Positions 25,029 through 34,714 of a stretch of DNA of 64,000 nucleotides are shown in pieces. The notes beneath the pieces are model-generated. The model saw only the letters and a program-made list of their open reading frames with translations. It did not search any database and was not told where the DNA came from. This DNA comes from Terebella lapidaria (lineage: Eukaryota; Annelida; Polychaeta; Terebellida; Terebellidae). Each line of letters starts with the position of its first letter. The first letter of the stretch is position 1. The stretch lies in assembly GCA_949152475.1 (NCBI GenBank), contig OX424566.1, forward strand, positions 30,480,423 to 30,544,422. Direction: 5' to 3'. The position numbers and the translations under genes are program-made.

Positions 25029-25586
25029 TGTAAAGTTCGGCGGGCGCCCGCTACAGGGCGTCCGGCACTACTCTACGGAACACTACAACCAGGTACAGTC
25101 AGCCCGGAACGAGTCCGGCCATCATACACTACAACATAACACATCGATGCATCATCACCAACACCTTATCTACAACATGCATATTACACAGTTATGGTAA
25201 TGTAGCCGTATGTAGAGCCCGAGATGCCATGGGAGCGGCACCACGGAACCCGTACACGTGGGCATGTTGCTGGCCGGCCTCGCCGAAGGCACTGTCACAG
25301 AGATGGAACTCTGAGCCAGCCCGACGGTCTGCCAGAGCCTGTGTCACACCACCCCGGGTGGAGAAGGAACCGGTGCAGAGGGCTGGCGCCCCCGAGTCAA
25401 CACGATCTCCCCCAACCCGGGCCCCCTATAGAAATCGTCCCCAGGGCCCGCGAGGGCCTTACCCAAGACACGAGGACAGAAAGCTCATGGCGAGCCTCTC
25501 GTCCTGCCTCTCGGCCTGCTCTGAGACAATCTCACAGATCAAGGCAACGCTCGAGTATATATCGGGCACAAGAGGCGTGGGGAGAA
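25029..25586 (-). mobile_element. LTR fragment in unit A
   Basis: It starts TGTAAAGTTCGGCGG and is nearly identical to the solo LTR of unit B. It ends where the tandem duplication joins, so its truncation is a consequence of the duplication. Fossil; no internal region. Confidence 0.8.
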
Positions 25587-26290
25587 TCGAATAACCAGTG
25601 AAAATATCAATCGATTAGCGGATTCTCGTTAGGCCAAAAAAATGTATTGGTTCGCGTCCCAGTGATGCTCCAAAATCGTTCCAATGGTGCTGAGTTTGAT
25701 TTTTTTTCGAGTAACGGTTTATATATTTTTTTTTTCGCATAGAAAGTGTGTGTGTACAATTTGTTTTATCTGGAACAGTAAAAATACAGATTTATTCAAA
25801 TTCTAATGGATTCACAATGGCTGGTTTAGGACACCCTGAAAAACAAGTTTGCCGTTATTTCGAGAAAATTATTTACGACTGCGAAAAATATTGCTTTTTA
25901 TTTCATTATTTCAAGTTAGTTATCTCCTTATTTTAAGATAATTATGTTGTTATTTTGAGATAGTTAAATCGTTATTTTGAGATAATTAAGTCGTTATTTC
26001 GAGATAATTAAGTCGTTATTTCGAGATGATATCTCGCTATTTTGATATTATTATATCGTTATTTCAAGATAGTATTTCGTTATTTCGAGATAACTATGTC
26101 GTTATTTCGAGAGAGTATAGTTATATAGATTTAAAAGACCTGTTTTTTATCACGTTATCTATCACGAGATAGTTACTTCGTTATTTCGAAAAATTATCTC
26201 ATTACTTCGAGATAATTATGTCATCAATTCGAGACGCGATAATGAAATAAGACGTGATAACATCTCATGATATTTTCATCAGACGTCAAC

Positions 26291-27007
26291 TGTAAAGTTC
26301 GGCGGGCGCCCGCTACAGGGCGTCCGGCACTACTCTACGGAACACTATACAACCAGGTACAGTCAGCCCGGAACGAGTCCGGCCGTCATACACTACAACA
26401 TAACACATCAATGCATCATCACCAACACCTTATCTACAACATGCATATTACACAGTTATGGTAATGTAGCCGTATTTAGAGCCCGAGATGCCATGGGAGC
26501 GGCACCACGGAACCCGTACACGTGGGCATGTTGCTGGCCGGCCTCGCCGAAGGCACTGTCACAGAGATGGAACTCTGAGCCAGCCCGACGGTCTGCCAGA
26601 GCCTGTGTCACACCACCCCGGGTGGAGAAGGAACCGGTGCGAGGGCTGGCGCCCCCGAGTCAACACGGTCTCCCCCAACCCGGGCCCCCTATGGAAATCG
26701 TCCCCAGGGCCCGCGAGGGCCTTACCCAAGACACGAGGACGTAAAGCTCATGGCGAGCCTCTCGTCCTGCCTCTCGGCCTGCTCTGAGACAATCTCACAG
26801 ATCAAGGCAACGCTCGAGTATATATCGGGCACAAGAGGCGTGGGGAGAAACTAGGTCAAACCATTGTTATAGTTTATTGGGCGCGAGGAGAGTACAGTGC
26901 GTTGCTGGGGCAACGCACGCTCCGAACTGAAGCAGTCTAAAAATAGGCCGTAAAACTAGAGTGTTTAAGAAAGTCACCTGCCGCGATCTTTGGGCAAAAT
27001 CGCCACA
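26291..27007 (-). mobile_element. Solo LTR, Ty3/Gypsy-type
   Basis: The 717-bp sequence starts TGTAAAG and ends TCGCCACA, with CAAC on both flanks (26287-26290 and 27008-27011). TG...CA ends and a 4-bp duplication identify a solo LTR left by recombination. Blocks such as GGAAATCGTCCCCAGGGC, CATTGTTATAGTTTA and CACCTGCCGCG recur in the LTR at 53629-54364. Orientation is taken from that copy. Inactive fossil without coding region. Confidence 0.85.
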
Positions 27008-27011
27008 CAAC

Positions 27012-27305
27012 TATGACGATATTTTCAAGTAAGACGTCATACTATGACGAGATATACTGGCCGAAATATTTTTCTCAGAGTGAGTTTTTTTTTTAATGTT
27101 CGCATTATTTTCAAAATGACTTTAAACTCATTTCACAAGTGTTTGCGCGAATCTACAAAATATAATGCTGTCAGAAATATTAGGCGTGTCTCGTTTTTTT
27201 TTTTTTTTTGGGGGGGGGGGGGGGGGGGATGGGGGAAGGGTTTGAGGAGGCGCTATGTCACTCATCTTCAAAGCAGATGATGAGTGGCTGACCACTCCTC
27301 CCAGC
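27012..27305. other. Low-complexity spacer
   Basis: Poly-T run followed by poly-G run at about 27195-27230. No gene. Confidence 0.6.
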
Positions 27306-28593
27306 ACTACCGTAACGTCACGTTACGGTAGTCATTAAGATGGCGGAAGGTATGTCGATTCGTTTTGTTTCCGGTCAATTTTCCTTGATAAGTTGTACGA
27401 TACAGTATCAAATTGGAACAATTTTGAAGCCACGAAATGTATGAAGTTATCAGGTCCACTAGAGTAGCCAGAGCAGTGAGTGTATGTGTGATATTCGTTC
27501 GATAAGAAAACACTGACGACTACCGTAACGTCAGGTAGTATCAGAGTAGTGACTACCGTAACGCGAACGACCGACTACCGTAACGTTACAAATCACGCAG
27601 ATCATTGATGTGCTATTTTGTTTTATATACTAATTCTCCACAACAACTATCTCGTTTTCTTTTGTGGCTATACACCTGCCAGGTTGTGTATCTGTTGCCA
27701 AAATTATATCGTTCATGTAGGGCTACATAGGCAGTCCCACTGTTGCAAATAATTATATGTTTAATCCTATTTAATTGCAGGGCACGTATCAAACGTATCA
27801 ACAATAGATATATAGTTACAATGATAACCCTTTATCAATATATAGTTCAATATTATATAGCCCTTTATCAATAATTATACAGACCTTGAATGTACCGGCT
27901 CCTTGTTTGTCGTTGACTGATATGTTCATGGATCAGGAGCTCGGAATTCGGATTTGGACTTGATTGCCTGGAATTTATGCCTGCTTCGCATCTTGACTTT
28001 GTTGAATCTATAGCAGTTATCTGGTTATAGCTCTCGTAGATTGAAATGTTGTGGTCAACGTAATGTATTAGTGTAATGCATACGCAAACATCCGAATTTT
28101 CAAGTTGTTACTCCAAAATAGGCATAGGTTTCATGTGTGTCAATTTGATTTGTAGATCATCGCAGCAACTTTTACAGCGGATGGTTTGAATATAGATACC
28201 ATTTTGTTATATATTTTTTCTCATTTGTTCTGCATCTGAAACCCATCTCTGTAACGATGAAAATGATTGTTGTTTAATTTTATGTGCGTATTTGCCGAAT
28301 CACAGTAGTGACGTTAGAGTAGTCCTAAGCCGCAGATCGGTCACGTTACGGTAGTCGGACCGAAACGTTACGGTAGTCATGCAATAGCAAATCTTACCAA
28401 CGACTTTATTCCCGAAAATGCCGTTACAGCGTATTCTGCATGACAATTTATGTATTCTAAATGTCTTATACTATATGTCTGTGGAATAATTCGTGTCAGT
28501 ATATTATTTTTAGCAAGAACACAGCAGACAATTAAACGAATCGATTTACCTTGCGCCATCTTCATGACCACCGTAACGTGACGTTACGGTAGT
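27306..28593. mobile_element. DNA element with ACTACCGTAACG palindromic termini
   Basis: Both ends consist of a palindrome (ACTACCGTAACGT and its complement) followed inward by GTCAT.AAGATGGCG.AAGG (27306-27351; inverted at 28548-28593). GACTACCGTAACG motifs repeat near both ends (27516, 27550 and 27573 on one side; inverted at 28335-28378 on the other), always in terminal orientation. There is no transposase and no clear target duplication. Non-autonomous element of about 1.29 kb. Confidence 0.8.
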
Positions 28594-28646
28594 CGGGTTC
28601 CGACAGTGCCCAGGCCGCGGGCCTGAAAATAGCTTGTCAGTCAACT

Positions 28647-29914
28647 CGCTCATCTGTTTGTGAGTCGGTCCTCGTATGCATACATGTATAATCTGTTTAC
28701 ACACACACAACCAAATTCACATAAAACGTGGACGCATTCAGTGGGTGGGGTATTATCTTATTGTATTGTGAGCTATTTCACGATACAACTGTTGTCATGG
28801 GCGACTCGACTCGCGGACAAACAAAACACGAGCAGTTTTTGACTGTACAAAAAGACCTGCAAGTCAGGTGCCGTCACGGTCAAAAAGCCTAGGCTCTTTG
28901 GTCACGGTATGAGTCTGGTGACCAACAAACATCGTGGGCTGTGTCAAAAATAATAAAATACATTAATACACAACGAATTATACAGGTAGACATCAGAGAT
29001 AACTCGTTAGCGTGTCAGTCGAAATGGTAAGGTGGCTTCTATCTGCCACAATTTTGAGTTTTGCTCCAGAGCAAAGATTCGAAAAAGAAATTTAAAATAG
29101 TCAATTTCACCGCGTCGATGCGTCTAAATCTCCATTATTGCCCGATGTCGAAAAATTGGGGGGTCTCGATTTCGGTTTTTTTTTTTTCGCAAGCGACTTT
29201 TCAGTGCAAATGTCTGCGCTCATAACTCAAAGACAAACGGTCAATCTGAAATTCATAGGGCAGAAGCGCTATTGCAGAAGCGCTCATCTGTTTGTGAGTC
29301 GGTCCTCGTATGCATACATGTATAATCTGTTTACACACACACAACCAAATTCACATAAAACGTGGACGCATTCAGTGGGTGGGGTATTATCTTATTGTAT
29401 TGTGAGCTATTTCACGATACAACTGTTGTCATGGGCGACTCGACTCGCGGACAAACAAAACACGAGCAGTTTTTGACTGTACAAAAAGACCTGCAAGTCA
29501 GGTGCCGTCACGGTCAAAAAGCCTAGGCTCTTTGGTCACGGTATGATTCTGGTGACCAACAAACATCGTGGGCTGTGTCAAAAATAATAAAATACATTAA
29601 TACACAACGAATTATACAGGTAGACATCAGAGATAACTCGTTAGCGTGTCAGTCGAAATGGTAAGGTGGCTTCTATCTGCCACAATTTTGAATTTTGCTC
29701 CAGAGCAAAGATTCGAAAAAGAAATTTAAAATAGTCAATTTCACCGCGTCGATGCGTCTAAGTCTCCATTATCGCCCGATGTCGAAAAATTGGGGGGTCT
29801 CGATTTCGTTTTTTTTTTTTTTTGCAAGCGACTTTCCAGTGCAAATGTCTACGCTCATAACTCAAAGACAAACGGTCAATCTGAAATTTATAGGGCAGAA
29901 GCGCTATTGCAGTG
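28647..29914 (+). repeat. 634-bp tandem duplication
   Basis: Unit 1 (28647-29280) and unit 2 (29281-29914) are almost identical, from CGCTCATCTGTTTGTGAGTC to GGGCAGAAGCG. The identical 60-codon open frame in each is a consequence of the repeat and I do not call it a gene. Confidence 0.9.
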
Positions 29915-30800
29915 GCTCGGTCTTCCTCAAATTTTGTCGGAATCGGATGAAAACGATTGCCATGGCAACGGAAAACGTGAAAATCACATAATTGGCTATA
30001 ACTCCGGTTCTACTTAATATTAATTTTTCCAACTATTTTTGTATTTTTCTTTGGCCAACTCCCGATCGTATGGTGTGCGACCGATGATCCTAGGGTGAAA
30101 ACTCTCCATTATCGCCTGATGTCGAAAAATTGGGGGTCACGATATTGGTTATTTTTTACAGTGACTTCTCAATGCATGTCTGCGCTCATAACTCAACGAC
30201 AAACGATACAATCAATCTAAAATTTATAGGACTAAAACACTATGATAATGATAGTGTCTGAGTCCCCTTTAAATACAGTCATAATCGGATACAAAAAGTT
30301 GCCATGGCAGCGGAAAAAATGAAAATCACATAATGGGCTATAACTCCAGTTCTGTTTGATATTAATTTCCCAACTATTTTTGTATTTATTTTTGACCAAC
30401 TCCCGATCGTTTGGTGTGTGGTCGATGGTAGTACGACGAAAACTCTCCATTATCGCCCAATGTCGAAAAACTAGGGGGCACGATTTTGGGTGTTCTGAGA
30501 TTCAAGACCATGACATGTTTCATTTTCAATCCTTTTAAACCGTTTTCGTTCAGGAGGCGTGCCTTGATAATAGAAACAACATTGCGAAATTTTACAGCAC
30601 AATATTGAGCGACAAGGTCAAGGTCACAGAAAAGGTCAAAATCGAAAAGTCGCAATAGCTCTGTTTATAATCATTATTAATTTCCCTTATTAATTTTTTT
30701 ATTTTTCTATAGTCAATTCCATATCATTTGCAATATGATCGATGGTCGTACGATCCATATTCCCTTTTATCGCCCAAGGTCGACAATGTAAGGGTCATCA
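29763..30800 (+). repeat. Degenerate ~335-bp tandem repeat
   Basis: CTCCATTATCGCCCGATGTCG recurs at about 29763, 30103, 30443 and (weakly) 30765. Between them, in the same order, come CTCATAACTCAA.GACAAACG, AATCTGAAATTTATAGG, ATGGCTATAACTCC.GTTCT and CCAACTCCCGATCGT.TGGTG. Copies diverge strongly, so the array is older than the 634-bp duplication that overlaps it. Confidence 0.7.
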
Positions 30801-31041
30801 GCTTTGATTTTAGTAAATAAATCTGAAGGGACGAGGGTCTGCAATCTCTGATTGTCTCGTTTTGCTTTTGTTGTTTTGCTTTTTCATTCGTATCGTAAAT
30901 TGATCCTTTGAGACGACCCCTTAGCGAACGGAAACCGCCGTACATATACATACGAGTATTAAACACACGAGTTGTGCCTGCGCGCCTATAGTTCAACTCA
31001 ACTCAACTCAACAACACACGAGTTGTACAAGTGGACCCACA

Positions 31042-31234
31042 GTATAAAAGCGAAGGACAATCCCCAACTGGCCATACACTCTACGGCGAGGACAACTTGT
31101 ACAACCGTCTTACAGCGTATAGGAACGAAGGAAACCTCTCGTTTGGCCAGCTATTTCACAACGGGTGCAAAAGTTTCATTTATACTGATTGATGTTGCAC
31201 CAATACTTCGAGTTAGAACAACCACTTCGATAAG
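31042..31234 (+). promoter_or_regulatory. Promoter and non-coding exon 1 of WDGH gene 2
   Basis: TATA box GTATAAAAG at 31042-31050 followed by CGAAGGAC, as in gene 1. Transcription should start near 31070. The exon ends ...CACTTCGATAAG at 31234 with donor GTAAGAGG. The preceding GATGTTGCACCAATACTTCG and GTTAGAACAACC align with the end of gene 1's exon 1. The implied first intron (31235-34703, about 3.5 kb) is eight times longer than in gene 1 because repeats inserted into it. Confidence 0.7.
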
Positions 31235-31274
31235 GTAAGAGGAAAACGAGTCCTTTACGAGCAAACTGACCGAC

Positions 31275-31800
31275 AGACAGACGTACTTTATTCATCCGCT
31301 ATACTCTGATTTTTATAACTCGTTTACACCGTTTTTCGCTGATTTTTTCTTTGCGATGCTAAATGGTGTCGTATTGTAACTTCGTAGATCACCTGGGTGT
31401 CAAACGGCAATTTTCTACCGAATTTCAGAATTGCCATTCTACCCCAATGCTGAATTTAGCCCCGTCGTTGAATTTCTGGGTCTGCACACGATTTTGTGCA
31501 TTTTCTTGGTTTTGCAGAGGTGTTATCTTTCAAAATCAACATGTTTGTGCAGTGTCCTATTGTGCAGTGTCCTAATGTGTCCTATTTTCCAAAATTACAA
31601 TAATCCTGTGAATGTAAACAGGACAAAATCCTTGAATACGATCAGATTCCCGCGATGCCGTTTAGGGCTGTAATTTAACATTTCGGTAGATTGCCAACTT
31701 CCTCAATTTTTGCGGCAGAAATCTGAAATTCGGTAGAAAACTGCCGTTTGATTTCCAAGTGAAGTATGCCAACTTATAGAGCGTTAGGCCCCCTACTATC
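31275..31800. repeat. TATACTCTGATTTTT-family repeat with inverted copy
   Basis: The forward copy at 31295-31550 matches 16430-16700. An inverted partial copy at 31690-31785 (GAAATTCGGTAGAAAACTGC, GAAGTATGCCAACTTATA) gives a fold-back arrangement within intron 1 of gene 2. Confidence 0.6.
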
Positions 31801-31847
31801 TATTATTTTATAGTATTGCAAAAATATCTTCAAAAACCGATGTAATA

Positions 31848-32095
31848 CCCGAGTTCGGACATGTTTTACAGGCCAGGTCACCTGAAGTGGGTCGGGCTCA
31901 AGTGGTATAAACAAAGCCACCTCGTGTTGTCCAGCTACATTTGTCGAGTCGCTATTACTGACACTCGACTCGATTTCCCCTGTACAATACTTAATACTTC
32001 GAATTTACTGCGTAACTCTCGCTTGAACATAGAGTGTACAAACGATTTAAAATACCACTTGACCTGACCTAGGAACATTTCCGAACTGGCTTATC
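31848..32095. mobile_element. Short MITE-like inverted-repeat element
   Basis: GAGTTCGGACATGTTTTACAG, CAGGTCACC and TCAAGTGGTATAAA at 31852-31910 mirror ATACCACTTGACCTGACCTA and GGAACATTTCCGAACTGG at 32052-32094. The element is about 245 bp, non-coding, within intron 1 of gene 2. Confidence 0.65.
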
Positions 32096-32249
32096 AAGTT
32101 AGAAAAATCAGAGTATAGGCGGAAATTGAGTGCCTGTACATTGTGTGCAACGTGAATAGTGCAAAATGTAAGAGCAATGACGATCTCTTCATTAGCCAGC
32201 GCGACGCGCTGGTCTTCTAAGTTTGGGAAAAAAAACAGACCCACGGAGG

Positions 32250-33570
32250 GTAGGTATGAGTGGGCCCGGTCCTGGTATCCTTTGTTAAATATAGTTGTCT
32301 CAGCAAAAGGATCACAACAATTTCAAAAATAATATTTCTGATTGCTTCCATGAGGTTTTACATTTTAATCTTGTGAATAACGCGAACACTGCGAGAGCTT
32401 TGCGATATTTCTTGATTTACCGTAATATATACGCATACAGTCACAACAAAAATGTTGAGCTAATTTTCTGATGTTGGCAAAACAATTACGAAAGGTTGCT
32501 AATTTGTTTAGTTTACGATATAAAAGTGATAAAATGTGAGGACAAATATTTTTTTACCCCAGAATAGACGTCTAAACTATAAATTTGATCCAAAACATTG
32601 GGCAACAACATTAAAACCATTGAATGTCTGTGCGCGGATATACATCTATAGATATGTTCCTTCTTTGTTTATTATATGGAGAATAATGAACAATTTAATC
32701 CAATAAGTTGAGGTTATTAATGACAAGCTTTCCCATCCCAACAAATTTCTGCAGGCCACAAATCTTTCTCTCCCCTGTAGGTTACTTCTCAGATACATAT
32801 ACTCGTGTGCAGCTTCAGTGTGCCGTGTTGTCAGCCATGGTCACCAATGAGCTTCTCCATTCGTAGTCCTGTTGGTGCCAAGCCAACGATTACCTCCTAT
32901 ATTTATATACGTTTACAAGCCTCGGTCATTATGACATTTGTTTTATTATATAATTCGAGGTATGTTTAAGAACTTGCGAGGTCCCAGAGTTCATTCTACC
33001 AGCACTCGTTTCCTCAATATGCCTTGGGAGAAGCATACATTTACATATTCACTGTGCAAATTCTATAACTAAACCTGCATCAATGACCTGTATTTCAATA
33101 TTTGGGTCCAATACTGCCCACAATAAAAATACAAAGTTGTTAGCTAAACGTTTATTATTGACCTAATCAAGGCAAACGCTTTATCCGCTTAGAAATTATA
33201 TAAGCTGTATAATTATCGGATTACGAATAGCATAATCAACAAATGTAATATTCAAATCATCCGTACGTTGCGGATTAAGCGAGGTTGTGTATTTCATTCT
33301 TGTCACAGGCCTTTCTGTGAAGATTTCTGGGAAGACCTATATTGATAAATATAATGAGAATTTTACTGCATGGAATAAGAAGTTAATGCATTGAATAGGA
33401 AGTTACCTGGACATTATTGCTGACATTGATGGTGGAAGAGCATGGCCGGCAGTAATATAGGTTTGAATTCACATATATATATATATTGGGCAATGGGGAT
33501 GAAAGGGAATCAGGAAGGAGAAGGGGGATACACCAGCGCGGTCTTAAGCAAAATGAAATATGCGGCACGG
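32250..33570. other. Intron sequence without recognisable features
   Basis: AT-rich DNA within the presumed intron 1 of gene 2. It has only a short (TA)n at about 33473. No gene or repeat family recognised. Confidence 0.5.
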
Positions 33571-33574
33571 TGCA

Positions 33575-34625
33575 TATTACCATTTGGTCCGATAACCTAT
33601 TGCCGTGGCGTTGCGTCCGTCGTCGGCGTCGTCCGTGTGTTTTACATTATTTCGAAGGAGGTATTTTTTAGTTGTTGGGTTTTCGCAATTTTTCTCAAGA
33701 TGGCGGCCATTTTTGACGAAAAACGGCCAGTTTTGGACTTTGACGGTTTTCTCAAAATCTGTTCAGTAACTTTTTTTCTTATTGATGCATAATACTCATC
33801 ATATGTACCCCTGTGACGTGTATACGTTTCGTTTCCCTGGAATCGCTCGAAGTGGGTTACAAGGTTACAGGAAAAAACAACTATCTCGCTTATTAATAAT
33901 ATTTTAGCTTGCACACATAGAAATTATATGCTGAATAATGCCATGACAATGAATTTGACCGTCGACCTCATCTTCAAGGTCAAAGGACAAAATGGTTAAT
34001 ATCTCGATTATCTATTGACTTTATAGCTTTGGAACCAATTATGGATATACGGAAATTGATATACGCTGAATATTCTGACCTTGAATTTGACCCCATATTC
34101 GAGGACAGAGCGCAAAATGGCTAATCTCGCTTATAATCGACTCTACAGCTTACGAATTTTACAGCTTGGGAATCAATTGTGCACACATAGGAAATGATAT
34201 ATGCTGGATATTGACATGACCTTGAATTTGATCTTTGAGCTCGTTTTCAAGGTCAGAGCACACAATTACTAATATTTTGCTTATTATCTATTCACCTCAG
34301 GAACCAATTGTGCAAATATAAGAAGAGATGTGTGCCGAATATTTTGATGACCTTGAATTTGACATGGACCTCATTTTTCAAGGTCATAGAACAAAATTGC
34401 TAATATCTTCCTTGTTAATGAATTTACAGCTTAGCAATCAATTGTGGACATGATAGGGAATGATATACATATGTACATATGTGCTGGATATTCTCGTGAC
34501 CTTGAATTTGATTTTCAATGTCACAGGAAGTATCTAAATGGTTAATATCTATGAAATATCTGGCTGATATCTAAAATATGAAACGCGTATTGTCCGGTAA
34601 CCTGTCTTAGCCTTTGGGCTAATTT
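33575..34625 (+). repeat. Dispersed repeat with tandem units, copy in gene 2 intron 1
   Basis: It starts GGTCCGATAACC...GTGGCGTTGCGTCCGTCGTC and has AAGATGGCGGCCATTTTTGA. About five degenerate units follow with CCTTGAATTTGACC and TTTTCAAGGTCA, and it ends ATTGTCCGGTAACC...TTTGGGCTAATTTT. This copy shows both the leader and the 3' end and so approximates the full length (about 1.05 kb). Confidence 0.8.
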
Positions 34626-34714
34626 TTAATGTCTAATATAGCTCTGTGACGCCCAGTATGGCACGTAACGCCGAATATCTCACTATCACATAATTCCTTG
34701 CAGACCGCCACAAC

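Larger units (their letters stand above)
22490..26849 (+). repeat. Tandem duplication, two units (A and B)
   Basis: Unit A (22490-25589) and unit B (25590-26849) both start ATAACCAGTGAAAATATC and both reach ACAAGAGGCGTGGGGAGA. They are nearly identical, except that A contains a LINE of about 1.83 kb. Unit A's partial LTR ends at the unit junction, whereas unit B continues into a full LTR. Each unit also holds an array of TCGTTATTTCGAGATAATTA-type palindromic repeats. Confidence 0.9.

Noticed and set aside
25224-26787. ORFs beginning MPWERHHGTRTRGH in both tandem units
   Set aside because: They lie within LTR sequence, are not conserved in the related LTR at 53.6 kb, and are most likely chance frames in GC-rich DNA.
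28660-29476. Repeated 60-112 codon ORF (MSRSSYAYMYNLF...)
   Set aside because: It exists twice only because of the 634-bp tandem duplication; low-complexity codon use and no family.
30972-31238. 88-codon ORF
   Set aside because: It overlaps the TATA box and non-coding exon 1 of WDGH gene 2; the homologous exon of gene 1 is not open in this frame.
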